Assembly: GCF_017742235.1 (NCBI RefSeq)
Contig: NZ_JAGHKQ010000001.1
Location: 682,001 to 746,000 of the forward strand
Direction of reading: 5' to 3'
DNA length: 64,000 nt
Origin: Bacillus sp. 165
GTDB taxonomy: Bacteria > Bacillota > Bacilli > Bacillales > Bacillaceae_G
Shown: positions 33,416-41,786 of the stretch, in pieces
Numbering within the stretch: position 1 is the first letter of the stretch
Layout: each line of letters opens with the position of its first letter
The notes under the pieces: model-generated
Seen by the model: only the letters and a program-made list of their open reading frames with translations
The model's database searches: none
Told to the model about the DNA's origin: nothing
Translations under genes and position numbers: made by a program

Positions 33416-34996
33416 TTACTCCTTACACCTTTTTGGAATAGCTACGGTAAAGGTTGTTCCTCCATATTCATTCTCAGAAAAAATAATATACCCTTGCATC
33501 TGAGTGACGGCTTGTTGAACAAGAGCCAAACCAAAGCCACTATTCTTGCTATCTTTCTTGGTTGTAAACCCTATTTCAAAAATGTGTTCTTCATACTCTT
33601 TGTCGATTCCTTTTCCTGTATCCTCAACTTCTATGATTAAATCTTCTCCTAAGTCTGTCAAAAACACTTTCACTTTTTTTTGACCTGATTTATTTCCAAT
33701 AACAGCCTCCATAGCATTATCAATGAGGTTTCCTATAATCGTAACTAGACTGTCTCGATTAATAGAGGAAGGAATATCGGCAAATGTGCTATCCTCTTCA
33801 ATCTCCAATTCTACTTTTAATTCATTGGCCCTGCTGAATTTACCAAGAAGCAATCCCCCCACGATAGGATCTGGGATTTTCTTCATTATAAAATGCATCA
33901 GATTTTGTGTAACATCAGACTCTTTTGTGATAAAATCAATTACTTCTTGATAAGATTCTAATTGGATTAACCCTGAAATAGTATGTAATTTATTTGAATA
34001 TTCGTGAGTTTGAGCTCTTAACCCTTCTGCATATTTCTTTATGTGCGACAACTCTTCTGTTAATCTCTTTAGTTCTGATTTATTTCGAAAGCTAGCAACT
34101 GCACCTGAAATTTGATTTTGATTATTATATATAGGAATTCGATTCACAACCACTACATTGTCTCCGATAATAGATTCTTGATCAAACTCTGCATGCCCCG
34201 TTTCAACTACATTAAGCAAGCGTGAACGTGGCAATATATCCACAAGGTGCTTCCCTTCTGCATTTGAAACTCCTAATAATTTTAAAGAAGCTGCATTGGC
34301 CATTGTAACAATTCCTTTTTGATTAATAGCAATGATTCCTTCATGAATCGATTCTAAAATAGCTTGCTTTTCTTGATATAAATGGGCAATTTCTCTCGGC
34401 TCTAAGCCAAAGATAGCTTTTTTTACACTGTAAGCAATCAGCAATGCCCCTCCTATACCACCCAGTATGATGAACACAGTTATATAGAGAAGCTTTTGAC
34501 GATAATGTTCAATCTTCTTTTCAATATCTTCCGTTAAAAATCCGACGGAAACAACTCCAATAACCTCACCTTTTCCATCAAAAACAGGTGCCTTTCCACG
34601 CAAAGATCTACCCAAAGACCCTATAGATTCGGATACTATCTCTTTCCCCTGAAACACCAGCGCATTATCTCCACCTACCATCTTTTTTCCGATTCTTTCA
34701 GTAATTGGATGAGAATACCGTATTTCGTCCCTATTGCCTACTACTATAAACTCCGCCTTTGTTTTTTTCCGAATCTCTTCTGTAATCGGCTGAATTATTT
34801 GGGAAGGATTAGCTGTGTAAAATGCCTCTTTTATCTCTGGCATATTTGAAATGGTTTGAGCAACCGCTAACGCTCTTACTCCCATTTCATGCTTTAAATT
34901 GTTTTGCAACATTGATTGAAATATGAGTTCAAATAAAACTATAACTACTATTAACAACGAACAAATCAAAATAATCAACTTATAATGTAAACGCAT
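33416..34996 (-). CDS. CitA/DcuS-family sensor histidine kinase
   Basis: 526 residues: membrane helix (about 7-27), periplasmic-type PAS sensor outside the membrane (about 35-165, with a GRSLRGKAPVFDGKGEVIGVVSVG pattern split across strands), second helix (171-190), cytoplasmic PAS (about 210-300), phosphoacceptor His331 (QTHEYSNKLHTISGL) and a GHKL ATPase domain. Family members sense citrate, malate or fumarate. It follows tctA after a short terminator, and the pairing with the regulator and transporter points to a tricarboxylate as ligand. Confidence 0.92.
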   Translation of the reverse strand: MRLHYKLIILICSLLIVVIVLFELIFQSMLQNNLKHEMGVRALAVAQTISNMPEIKEAFYTANPSQIIQPITEEIRKKTKAEFIVVGNRDEIRYSHPITERIGKKMVGGDNALVFQGKEIVSESIGSLGRSLRGKAPVFDGKGEVIGVVSVGFLTEDIEKKIEHYRQKLLYITVFIILGGIGGALLIAYSVKKAIFGLEPREIAHLYQEKQAILESIHEGIIAINQKGIVTMANAASLKLLGVSNAEGKHLVDILPRSRLLNVVETGHAEFDQESIIGDNVVVVNRIPIYNNQNQISGAVASFRNKSELKRLTEELSHIKKYAEGLRAQTHEYSNKLHTISGLIQLESYQEVIDFITKESDVTQNLMHFIMKKIPDPIVGGLLLGKFSRANELKVELEIEEDSTFADIPSSINRDSLVTIIGNLIDNAMEAVIGNKSGQKKVKVFLTDLGEDLIIEVEDTGKGIDKEYEEHIFEIGFTTKKDSKNSGFGLALVQQAVTQMQGYIIFSENEYGGTTFTVAIPKRCKE

Positions 34997-35034
34997 TCTT
35001 ATCTCCCCTTATTCTCATTGTAATGAGATTTGCA

Positions 35035-35062
35035 CAAACAAAAAACCCCTTTTTTTAAGGGG
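35035..35062 (-). terminator. Terminator between tctA and the sensor kinase
   Basis: CCCCTT/AAGGGG stem (35046-35051 with 35057-35062) with a T-run on the minus strand directly after the tctA stop. Some read-through would be needed to express the kinase unless it has its own promoter. Confidence 0.75.
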
Positions 35063-36589
35063 CTATGCTTCTACATTAATAATTACTTTTTTCCCTCTGA
35101 GCTTCATGAAGATCGGAATAAGAATCCAAATTACCGCTGCAAGCAAGAAAATACTTGAAACAGGATGAGTGAAAAAAGTAGAATATTGTCCGTTAGAAAT
35201 CGTTAAAGCACGACGCATATTATTTTCAATCATTGGTCCAAGAACTAATCCTAGCACGAGCGGAGCAATTGGATAGTCGTGCTTTGTAAGGAAATAGCCT
35301 GCTACACCGCATACAAGAAGCAACCCTAAATCAAAAATCGAGACTTGTACCGCATATACTCCAAAAATGGAAATAGCAATAATCATAGGAATTAAATATT
35401 TAGGCGGTGTTTCAATAATTTTTGCAAATACCCTGACAAGCGGCATATTCAAAATTAACAGCATTAAATTACCAATAAACATACTTGCAATCAGGCCCCA
35501 CGCCACTTGAGGATGCTCTTCAAATAATAATGGTCCGGGTTGAATGTTATACATAATTAATGCTCCCATCAAAATAGCGGTTGTACCTGAACCGGGGATA
35601 CCAAGAGTAAGAAGGGGAATCATAGCACCTCCTGAAGCAGCGTTATTTGCAGACTCTGGAGCCGCTACTCCTGCAATAGTCCCTTGTCCGAATTTACTCG
35701 GATTTTTACTGATCTTCTTTTCTACAATGTAAGAAAAAAACGAAGCTAAGGTTGCTCCTGCCCCAGGTAAAATACCGATGAAGAATCCTAATAAAGAACC
35801 ACGCACGATTGGCCCTGAGCTCTCGTTTAACTCTTCTTTTGTGGGAAGGATGCGTGTAATCTTTGCAACTTGTCCTTCATTTGTTTCCCGTTCTAAAATT
35901 GTTTTAAATACTTCGCCAAGTGCAAATAAACCTACAGCAATTGTTAAAAATTCCAGTCCTTGATATAAAGAAGGAATATTATATGTAAAACGTGCCACAC
36001 CCGAGACATTATCCATACCAATTGTCGCGAGCAATAAGCCAAACACAGTCATAATCAATGCCTTTGTAATAGATTTGCCAGCTAATCCGCTCACGGCACA
36101 AAGCCCCAATACCATTAACGAAAAATATTCTGCAGGACCAAATTTTAAAGCCACTGTCGATAATGGTTTTGCAAGAAATGCAAGTGCAACCAGTGTAACA
36201 ATACCAGCAACAAAAGATCCAATTGCAGCAATTGATAAAGCACTACCTGCTCGTCCTTGCTTTGCCATTTGATATCCATCTAATGCTGTGACAACAGAAG
36301 ATGACTCCCCAGGTGTATTTAATAGAATAGAAGTAGTGGAACCACCATACATTGCTCCGTAATATACACCTGCCAATAAAATAATAGAGCTTGTAGCTGC
36401 CTGCTCTGGGGGCAACCCGCTTGTTAAGGAGGCGGTAACCGGAATTAATAAAGCTACTCCGCTCATCGGACCGATACCTGGAAGTACACCTACAGCTGTA
36501 CCAATTAAAACACCTACAAATGCAAATATAAGATTATACCATTGAACAGCTGTTTCAAATCCTTGCATCAAATACTGTAATGTACTCAT
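35063..36589 (-). CDS. tctA: Tripartite tricarboxylate transporter large membrane subunit TctA
   Basis: 508 residues, about 12 hydrophobic segments, normal TctA length. Signature loops are present: GVLPGIGPMSGVALLIP (about 37-53), YGAMYGGSTTSILLNTPGE (about 77-95) and the second half GILPGAGATLASFFSYI and GIPGSGTTAILMGAL. Forms the transport channel with TctB, fed by the binding protein TctC; ion-driven uptake of a carboxylate. Overlap-free operon, 18 bases after tctB. Confidence 0.95.
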   Translation of the reverse strand: MSTLQYLMQGFETAVQWYNLIFAFVGVLIGTAVGVLPGIGPMSGVALLIPVTASLTSGLPPEQAATSSIILLAGVYYGAMYGGSTTSILLNTPGESSSVVTALDGYQMAKQGRAGSALSIAAIGSFVAGIVTLVALAFLAKPLSTVALKFGPAEYFSLMVLGLCAVSGLAGKSITKALIMTVFGLLLATIGMDNVSGVARFTYNIPSLYQGLEFLTIAVGLFALGEVFKTILERETNEGQVAKITRILPTKEELNESSGPIVRGSLLGFFIGILPGAGATLASFFSYIVEKKISKNPSKFGQGTIAGVAAPESANNAASGGAMIPLLTLGIPGSGTTAILMGALIMYNIQPGPLLFEEHPQVAWGLIASMFIGNLMLLILNMPLVRVFAKIIETPPKYLIPMIIAISIFGVYAVQVSIFDLGLLLVCGVAGYFLTKHDYPIAPLVLGLVLGPMIENNMRRALTISNGQYSTFFTHPVSSIFLLAAVIWILIPIFMKLRGKKVIINVEA

Positions 36590-36607
36590 TCTGCTTCACT
36601 CTCCTCT

Positions 36608-37063
36608 TCACATACCCAGCCAAACTGGCCAGCCAGGCATAGAACCTTTTAATACATCAACAAAGATGAAATAAACGCCGAAGGAAAATGCACTAGAAAT
36701 CAAGATTGATTGTATCCACTTTCCTGCTTGCATCGTTTGAAAAGTGATAAGTAAAAAGAGAAATGTACTGATAACATACCCAACACTCTCAAGAAATGCT
36801 ATGTACATAACCGTTGTACCTAAAATGATAAAAAAACGTTTATAATCATAAAAACCAGCTTGTTTATGTTGTTGATAACGAAACGTTTCATAAAACAAAC
36901 GAGCACTTAAGAGCAATAAAATAAGGCCTAAAACAAAAGGAAAAATATCCGGTCCTACTGCACTTCCATATGCAGTTTTTGAAATTTGTCTACTCTCATA
37001 CATAAAGCCGATTCCAAGTACAAAAAAAATTATGCTTGCTATTTGATCAAACCGTCGATCCAT
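36608..37063 (-). CDS. tctB: Tripartite tricarboxylate transporter small membrane subunit TctB
   Basis: Start set at ATG 37063 (MDRRFDQIASIIFFVLG), 7 bases after GAGGTG, giving 151 residues; five further codons are open upstream. Four hydrophobic segments in the pattern of TctB/DUF1468. Accessory membrane subunit; low sequence conservation is normal for this family. Between tctC and tctA. Confidence 0.88.
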   Translation of the reverse strand: MDRRFDQIASIIFFVLGIGFMYESRQISKTAYGSAVGPDIFPFVLGLILLLLSARLFYETFRYQQHKQAGFYDYKRFFIILGTTVMYIAFLESVGYVISTFLFLLITFQTMQAGKWIQSILISSAFSFGVYFIFVDVLKGSMPGWPVWLGM

Positions 37064-37093
37064 ATACATACACCTCAATCTCGACTAGATTTT

Positions 37094-37130
37094 AAAAAGA
37101 AGGATAAGAAAGCATTTCCTTTCTTATCCT
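37094..37130 (-). terminator. Hairpin between tctC and tctB
   Basis: 11-bp perfect stem (37101-37111 with 37120-37130) with TTTTTA on the minus strand. As in other operons with binding-protein-first order, it probably keeps tctC expression above the membrane genes. Confidence 0.75.
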
Positions 37131-37142
37131 ATCTGTATTGTT

Positions 37143-38165
37143 TTACTTTTCCATGCCCAATGCTTTTAATAAATCCTCAATCAGTTGTTCTTGTCCACCA
37201 AGGAATGTTTGAAAATCTTTGCCATCCCGATAATCACTTTCCCAGCCTTGTGTTTCTAGCTCTTTTTTCCATTCCTCTGTTTTAACGAGCTTTGAAATAG
37301 TCTGTTGCCAATACTCATATGCTTCTTTTGACATTTCCTTAGGTCCGAAAACACCTCGCCAAATAATAAATTCAGCGTCGATTCCTTGTTCCTTTACAGT
37401 TGGAATATCCTTTAATTCACCGCTAAGACGCTTAGGAGCAGTAACACCCAACACTCGTACTTTTCCTGCCTTTAAAAATTCTCTTACACTAGAAATATCA
37501 GTGGAAATGACATCTGCATTATTCCCTAATAATGCCGTGATAGCTTCTCCGCCCCCATCATATGACACATACTTTATAGAAGCCGGTTGAATTCCAAATT
37601 TATACGCCGGTAAAATTCCAATTAAATGATCCATAGAGCCTGGTGAAGAACCACCTGCAAGTGTGATTTTAGAAGGATCTGCTTTCATATCCTCTAAAAG
37701 AGATTTTAAATCCTTGTATTTTGAATCTGCTCTAACAACAATCGCTCCATAGTCCTTTGTCAACTGGGCAAGCGGAGTTGTATCTTTGTATCCAAACGGG
37801 CTATTTCCCTCTTTCTTTAAATTGTTAATTAGAATAGGAGGTGAGCTTATAAACAACTTCTCATTATTTTTCTTTTCTTGAGTTGCATATTCCGCCATGA
37901 AAACGGCACCCCCACCGCCTGGCTTATTTTCAACAGTCATTGTTTGCTTTACAAGTTTTGTTTCTGTTAACACTTTTGTAAATGATCTTGCCGTAATATC
38001 CCAACCCCCTCCTGCACCAGATGGAGCCACAACCGTAATCGATTTTTTCGGATATCCTTTTTCAGCAATATTCCCAGATGTCTTACTTGCATCACTGCAT
38101 GCCCCTAATCCTAATAAGAGAATACTAGATAATACTAAAACAGATAACTTTTTTCTTCTTTTCAT
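37143..38165 (-). CDS. tctC: Tripartite tricarboxylate transporter substrate-binding protein TctC
   Basis: 340 residues. A lipoprotein signal peptide ends in the lipobox LGLGAC with Cys23. The mature part begins the TctC/Bug fold with KKSITVVAPSGAGGGWDITAR (split over two turns) and carries the AGGSSPGSMDHL and YVSYDGGGEAITALL substrate-loop patterns. In a Gram-positive cell it is anchored to the outer face of the membrane, captures a carboxylate and hands it to TctAB. First gene of the operon, with a candidate cre site 17 bases upstream of its start. Confidence 0.95.
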   Translation of the reverse strand: MKRRKKLSVLVLSSILLLGLGACSDASKTSGNIAEKGYPKKSITVVAPSGAGGGWDITARSFTKVLTETKLVKQTMTVENKPGGGGAVFMAEYATQEKKNNEKLFISSPPILINNLKKEGNSPFGYKDTTPLAQLTKDYGAIVVRADSKYKDLKSLLEDMKADPSKITLAGGSSPGSMDHLIGILPAYKFGIQPASIKYVSYDGGGEAITALLGNNADVISTDISSVREFLKAGKVRVLGVTAPKRLSGELKDIPTVKEQGIDAEFIIWRGVFGPKEMSKEAYEYWQQTISKLVKTEEWKKELETQGWESDYRDGKDFQTFLGGQEQLIEDLLKALGMEK

Positions 38166-38181
38166 TTTTACCCCTCCTCAG

Positions 38182-38195
38182 TGTAAGCGTTTCCT
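38182..38195. promoter_or_regulatory. Candidate CcpA (cre) site before tctC
   Basis: Minus-strand AGGAAACGCTTACA matches 12 of 14 positions of the catabolite-responsive consensus. It lies just upstream of the tctC SD, downstream of a TAGAAT-like -10, a position where CcpA would block elongation. Confidence 0.45.
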
Positions 38196-38740
38196 ACTCT
38201 AACAATATTCTATCCTAAAAATTCAGAATTAATAGATTATTAAACTAAAACATTTAAAGTGTATTAGTTTCATTTTGTTCTTTTTGTTCATAGATAATGT
38301 AGAGGTAGAGAGCGACATACTCCACGAGTCATTTGTTAAGAATAACTATTCTGTATAAAAAAGCACCTACGTATAAGAACGGTATCCTTTTCGTTATTCC
38401 AGCAAGATTATCTTAATAGTTATTTTTATAGAATACATTGATTTATACAGCTAATATAAGCATTCAAAATGATGTACTTTTTACTAACATACATCTATAT
38501 ATTTAATGTTGATATCCAAAAACAGATGGGGTATGCAAATCAATGATTGGTTTGCATACCCCATCTGTTTATTAATAAGGTATATATTTTTTTCCCTATT
38601 TTTAAAAGAAATACACGGCTATCCACATCACGAGATTTCTATCTTTCGTTTTATGACAATTTGGAATCTTTTATGCCTTGCGAATACTCTATACTTGCAG
38701 TAATCTTACATAGTACAAATTTTAGAAAGAAGGGCTTTTC
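38196..38740. other. Intergenic region between tctC and the MFS gene
   Basis: About 545 AT-rich bases between divergent genes. It holds the tct promoter and the long inverted repeat at 38520-38570; short ORFs here lack SD sequences and overlap the repeat. Confidence 0.5.
38520..38570. repeat. 20-bp perfect inverted repeat, 11-base loop
   Basis: Arms 38520-38539 and 38551-38570 are exact inverse complements containing ATGGGGTATGC. It stands 170 bases upstream of the MFS gene with no ORF directly before it. Similar in length and loop to 21019-21068 and sharing the ATGGGG core. Confidence 0.65.
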
Positions 38741-39982
38741 GTGAATACATCCATAGTACGACAAAATGAACGCCTAAGTATAAAAAACGGGGCTGCTTCC
38801 ACCATTAGTCAAAGTCTTGCTAATAATTATTTTTCTTTATTCGCCATATCAGTATTAGGTGCAACCAACATACAAGTAGGATGGTTATCTTCTCTCCCAG
38901 CAGTTGCTACCATGCTGGCAACACTTCCTGCTTCTTGGTTAATTAATCGTGTACAAAGTAAGCGGCAGTTCACTGCAATAAGTATCCTGTTAACTCGTTC
39001 TCTTCTTCTGTTGTTGATCTGTATTCCTCTACTGTCAACTAAATTAAGTTCTTGGATATTTGTCGTGCTCGTAGCTCTTATGAATGTCCCAGGTTCCTTT
39101 CTGAATGTAGGGTGGCAAGCCTTAATTTCAGAACTTATACCAGATACAAGGCGAAGCAAGTTTTTCAGCAATCGCAACAGAATTCTAACCATTGTTGGAA
39201 TGCTGGCAACATTAGGGAGCGGCATATGGATGTTGATATTTCCATCAAAAGATCCGTTACCTTTTCAAATATTATTCGGTATAGCCTTTTTATTTGGATT
39301 ATTAGAGTGGAAATATTTAGCTCAACATACCGAGAATCCGGCACATTCTCATTCTCTCTCGTATTCAAAACCGAGCACAAAAAACATCTACCTTCATCGT
39401 CCTTTTCTATATTTTCTGGTAGCTGCTCTGTTTTTTAACTTTGCATGGCAACTTGCGTGGCCTTTGTTCAACATTTATCAAATTCGTGACGCCCATGCAA
39501 CAGCTATATGGATTAGTATCTTTACCGTTTGTAACCAATTAGCTCAAATCGTAAGCTACGGTTGGTGGGGACGCATGGCTGACCGATACAGCAGTACTAG
39601 AATTTTAGTGATAGCTGCGCTTGGTATGGCTACAGCACCTGTCCTGACCATTGTTTCAACCAATTTATATTATTTAGCCGCTATAAATATTTTTACTGGT
39701 GTCTTCGTATCTGGTACGGTACTTCTTCTATTCAATTCCTTGTTAGAATCTTCCTCACCAGAATGGAAAACAGCCTGTATTGCGCAGTATAATATCTGGT
39801 TGGCAGGCGTTGCATTTATAGCTCCGCAAGCGGGAGTATGGATGTTAGAAACATGGGGAATGGATGTAGCTATGTTCTGGGACTCGGGATTGCGCGCATG
39901 TGCTGCTTTAGGTTTTTATATTATGTGGAGGAAAATGTCTTCTCTCCACCTTCCTGAGTCAAAATCACTACAGGCTTCTTAA
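38741..39982 (+). CDS. MFS transporter
   Basis: 413 residues, 12 hydrophobic segments in two halves, with the loop-2/3 pattern LINRVQSKRQFTAIS and a second-half GWWGRMADRYSSTRIL that carries the MFS cytoplasmic-loop signature. GTG start at 38741 behind AGAAGGG. Plasma-membrane permease, substrate unknown. Monocistronic with its own terminator; its upstream region contains a 20-bp inverted repeat. Confidence 0.87.
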   Translation: MNTSIVRQNERLSIKNGAASTISQSLANNYFSLFAISVLGATNIQVGWLSSLPAVATMLATLPASWLINRVQSKRQFTAISILLTRSLLLLLICIPLLSTKLSSWIFVVLVALMNVPGSFLNVGWQALISELIPDTRRSKFFSNRNRILTIVGMLATLGSGIWMLIFPSKDPLPFQILFGIAFLFGLLEWKYLAQHTENPAHSHSLSYSKPSTKNIYLHRPFLYFLVAALFFNFAWQLAWPLFNIYQIRDAHATAIWISIFTVCNQLAQIVSYGWWGRMADRYSSTRILVIAALGMATAPVLTIVSTNLYYLAAINIFTGVFVSGTVLLLFNSLLESSSPEWKTACIAQYNIWLAGVAFIAPQAGVWMLETWGMDVAMFWDSGLRACAALGFYIMWRKMSSLHLPESKSLQAS

Positions 39983-40016
39983 TACTGATCTATATACAAG
40001 GATTAATACTTTCCAT

Positions 40017-40050
40017 AAAGAAAGCAGCATTTTGCTGCTTTCTTTATTTT
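40017..40050 (+). terminator. Terminator of the MFS gene
   Basis: 12-bp stem (AAAGAAAGCAGC with its complement, 40017-40045) followed by ATTTTT. Confidence 0.85.
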
Positions 40051-40213
40051 TCTATTTATAGCTCAACAAGTATACTTTTTCTTACTGTATACGGAAAGAA
40101 CCGTAAATCGAAGAATAGCTACTATAATAAATATCAACAACCATACTTACATCATTATAATTAGAATGTCTTATATACTAAATAGAAGTGACATTCTTAT
40201 CTATCGGTAACAT

Positions 40214-40262
40214 AAAAAATAGACGTTCATTAAGCAACAAACGAGCTCAAGAAACGTCTATT
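40214..40262 (-). terminator. Terminator of the phnA-like gene
   Basis: 10-bp stem (40218-40227 with 40253-40262) and a T-run on the minus strand, with a 25-base loop. Confidence 0.6.
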
Positions 40263-40293
40263 CAATCCTTATTTTTATGTAATTGCTTATATA

Positions 40294-40635
40294 TTATATC
40301 TTTTTCACAAATTCTGATTTTAATTTCATTCCTCCAAAACCATCAATTTTACAATCAATATCATGATCTCCATCAATCAAACGTATATTTTTTACTTTTG
40401 TACCTATTTTTACAACTAAAGAGCTCCCTTTTACTTTAAGATCTTTAATAACCGTTACAGAATCACCATCATTTAAGATATTTCCGTTTGCATCCTTGAT
40501 AATTTTTTTATCTTCAGTATCTTTAGTTTCTGATTCTCCAGTCCATTCATGAGCACATTCTGGGCAAACAAAAAGGGTTCCATCTTCGTAAGTGTATTGT
40601 GAATGACATTTTGGGCAATTTGGCAAATGGGACAT
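40294..40635 (-). CDS. PhnA/YjdM-family zinc-ribbon protein
   Basis: 113 residues: an N-terminal zinc ribbon with two Cys pairs ([12 protein letters not shown] and CPECAHEW) and a C-terminal beta domain ([22 protein letters not shown], then [20 protein letters not shown]). This is the YjdM/PhnA family of about 110 aa. Despite the old alkylphosphonate name, there is no phosphonate operon here and the role is unclear. Stands alone. Confidence 0.9.
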   Translation of the reverse strand: MSHLPNCPKCHSQYTYEDGTLFVCPECAHEWTGESETKDTEDKKIIKDANGNILNDGDSVTVIKDLKVKGSSLVVKIGTKVKNIRLIDGDHDIDCKIDGFGGMKLKSEFVKKI

Positions 40636-40639
40636 AATT

Positions 40640-40904
40640 TCAATTCCTCCGTTCGTTATCCTTAATTCTAATATGTGAGAAGTAATTGTTATTTACAATT
40701 GCGTACCAATAGTAATAATGCAATCTTATACTTCACACACCGTTTAGAGAGTTTCTTATATACTGCCATAGTCGCCTCACATTGGCAACTCTCACTTCAA
40801 TCCGTGCTCTATTCCTCATACGAAACTCCATTTTTCAAATAACTTTATTAAGAAAATACTAAAATTTACAATATAACAACAAAGCCTCACATTTATAGAC
40901 AATC
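40640..40904. other. Intergenic region
   Basis: About 270 AT-rich bases between the PhnA-like gene and the TasA-like terminator; no gene or RNA feature seen. Confidence 0.5.
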
Positions 40905-40939
40905 AGAAAAACAGACGAACAAAGTCCGCCTGTTTTTCT
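40905..40939 (-). terminator. Terminator of TasA-like copy 1
   Basis: 16-bp stem with one G-U pair (40905-40920 with 40924-40939) carrying T-runs. The same hairpin ends copy 2 at 46367-46399. Confidence 0.85.
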
Positions 40940-40948
40940 AAAAGCCTC

Positions 40949-41671
40949 TTATTTACTTTTTGCACCCTCGTCTGTCTGCTTCGCAGTCACTGTAAAGTTC
41001 ATTTTATATTTCGCACCTTGATATTCATTTCCCGCATGTTCATCTAGTTTAACTCCAAATAGAATATCGATATATTGATTTGAATTCAATTTCCAGAATT
41101 TATTCGTTTTTCCATCCTCTGCTCCGTCACCTAACAAATCTACTTTTTTATTCATCACACGTGCTTGGACACCACTAGGCTCTACAATACCAGATACAAG
41201 TTCCACACCATCACCTAGATTAATAGAATTTCCTGCCGCGAGAGTACGCGTCACTTCATTTGTTGTGCCTTTTAATAACTTTTGAAGCTTCTCTTGAGAA
41301 TCTGCTAATACTTCCTCTGTAGGCTTTACCGTGTATTTCAGCGCTATGTACCCTACTTTGTATGCGTCTAATGATGCATCCTTATTGATTGTTTGCTGCA
41401 GTGTTGCTTCTAACAAGGCATCCACATTTCCCGTATTGTCAATCGTTAACCAATTCCCCCACACCAGTTGGGAAGGAGCGAATTTTTTCGCAGATAACAC
41501 TTCACCAAGATTCTCTTCTCCATTGTTCAATTGAAGAACCGCATTAGTCACATCTCCCGTTGCTGTTACAGTGGAAGTAAACCAAGAGTATGTTCCATAG
41601 CTCACTGCCGTAGTCATTACACCTGCTAATGTTGTCCCTACTAACACCTTTTTCATTTTCGTGATATTCAT
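40949..41671 (-). CDS. TasA/camelysin-family secreted protein, copy 1
   Basis: 240 residues. N-terminal signal peptide (about 1-28, KKVLVGTTLAGVMTTAVSYG) followed directly by TYSWFTSTVTATG, the start of mature TasA/CalY-type proteins, which form biofilm fibres (TasA) or act as camelysin. Such proteins need the signal peptidase SipW, which is not encoded nearby. The C-terminus is Lys-rich. It lies 115 bases after protease copy 1 with a weak hairpin between. Its N-terminal half is almost identical to copy 2, showing a recent duplication. Fibre formation is inferred. Confidence 0.87.
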   Translation of the reverse strand: MNITKMKKVLVGTTLAGVMTTAVSYGTYSWFTSTVTATGDVTNAVLQLNNGEENLGEVLSAKKFAPSQLVWGNWLTIDNTGNVDALLEATLQQTINKDASLDAYKVGYIALKYTVKPTEEVLADSQEKLQKLLKGTTNEVTRTLAAGNSINLGDGVELVSGIVEPSGVQARVMNKKVDLLGDGAEDGKTNKFWKLNSNQYIDILFGVKLDEHAGNEYQGAKYKMNFTVTAKQTDEGAKSK

Positions 41672-41741
41672 GTCCTTATTTCCTGCTTTCTATCTGTATA
41701 TTTTTGATTATATAAATGTTAAAACATTCGTACGAAGGAGA

Positions 41742-41767
41742 ATGGGCCAAATATACATCCGGCCCAT
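41742..41767 (-). promoter_or_regulatory. Conserved hairpin between protease and TasA-like gene, copy 1
   Basis: ATGGGCC/GGCCCAT stem with a 12-base loop. The counterpart at 47203-47228 keeps six of the seven pairs. Next to it a TTCGTACGAA palindrome (41727-41736) is also kept in both copies. It may attenuate or process the transcript. Confidence 0.5.
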
Positions 41768-41786
41768 CGCCATCCTTACCCTTTTA

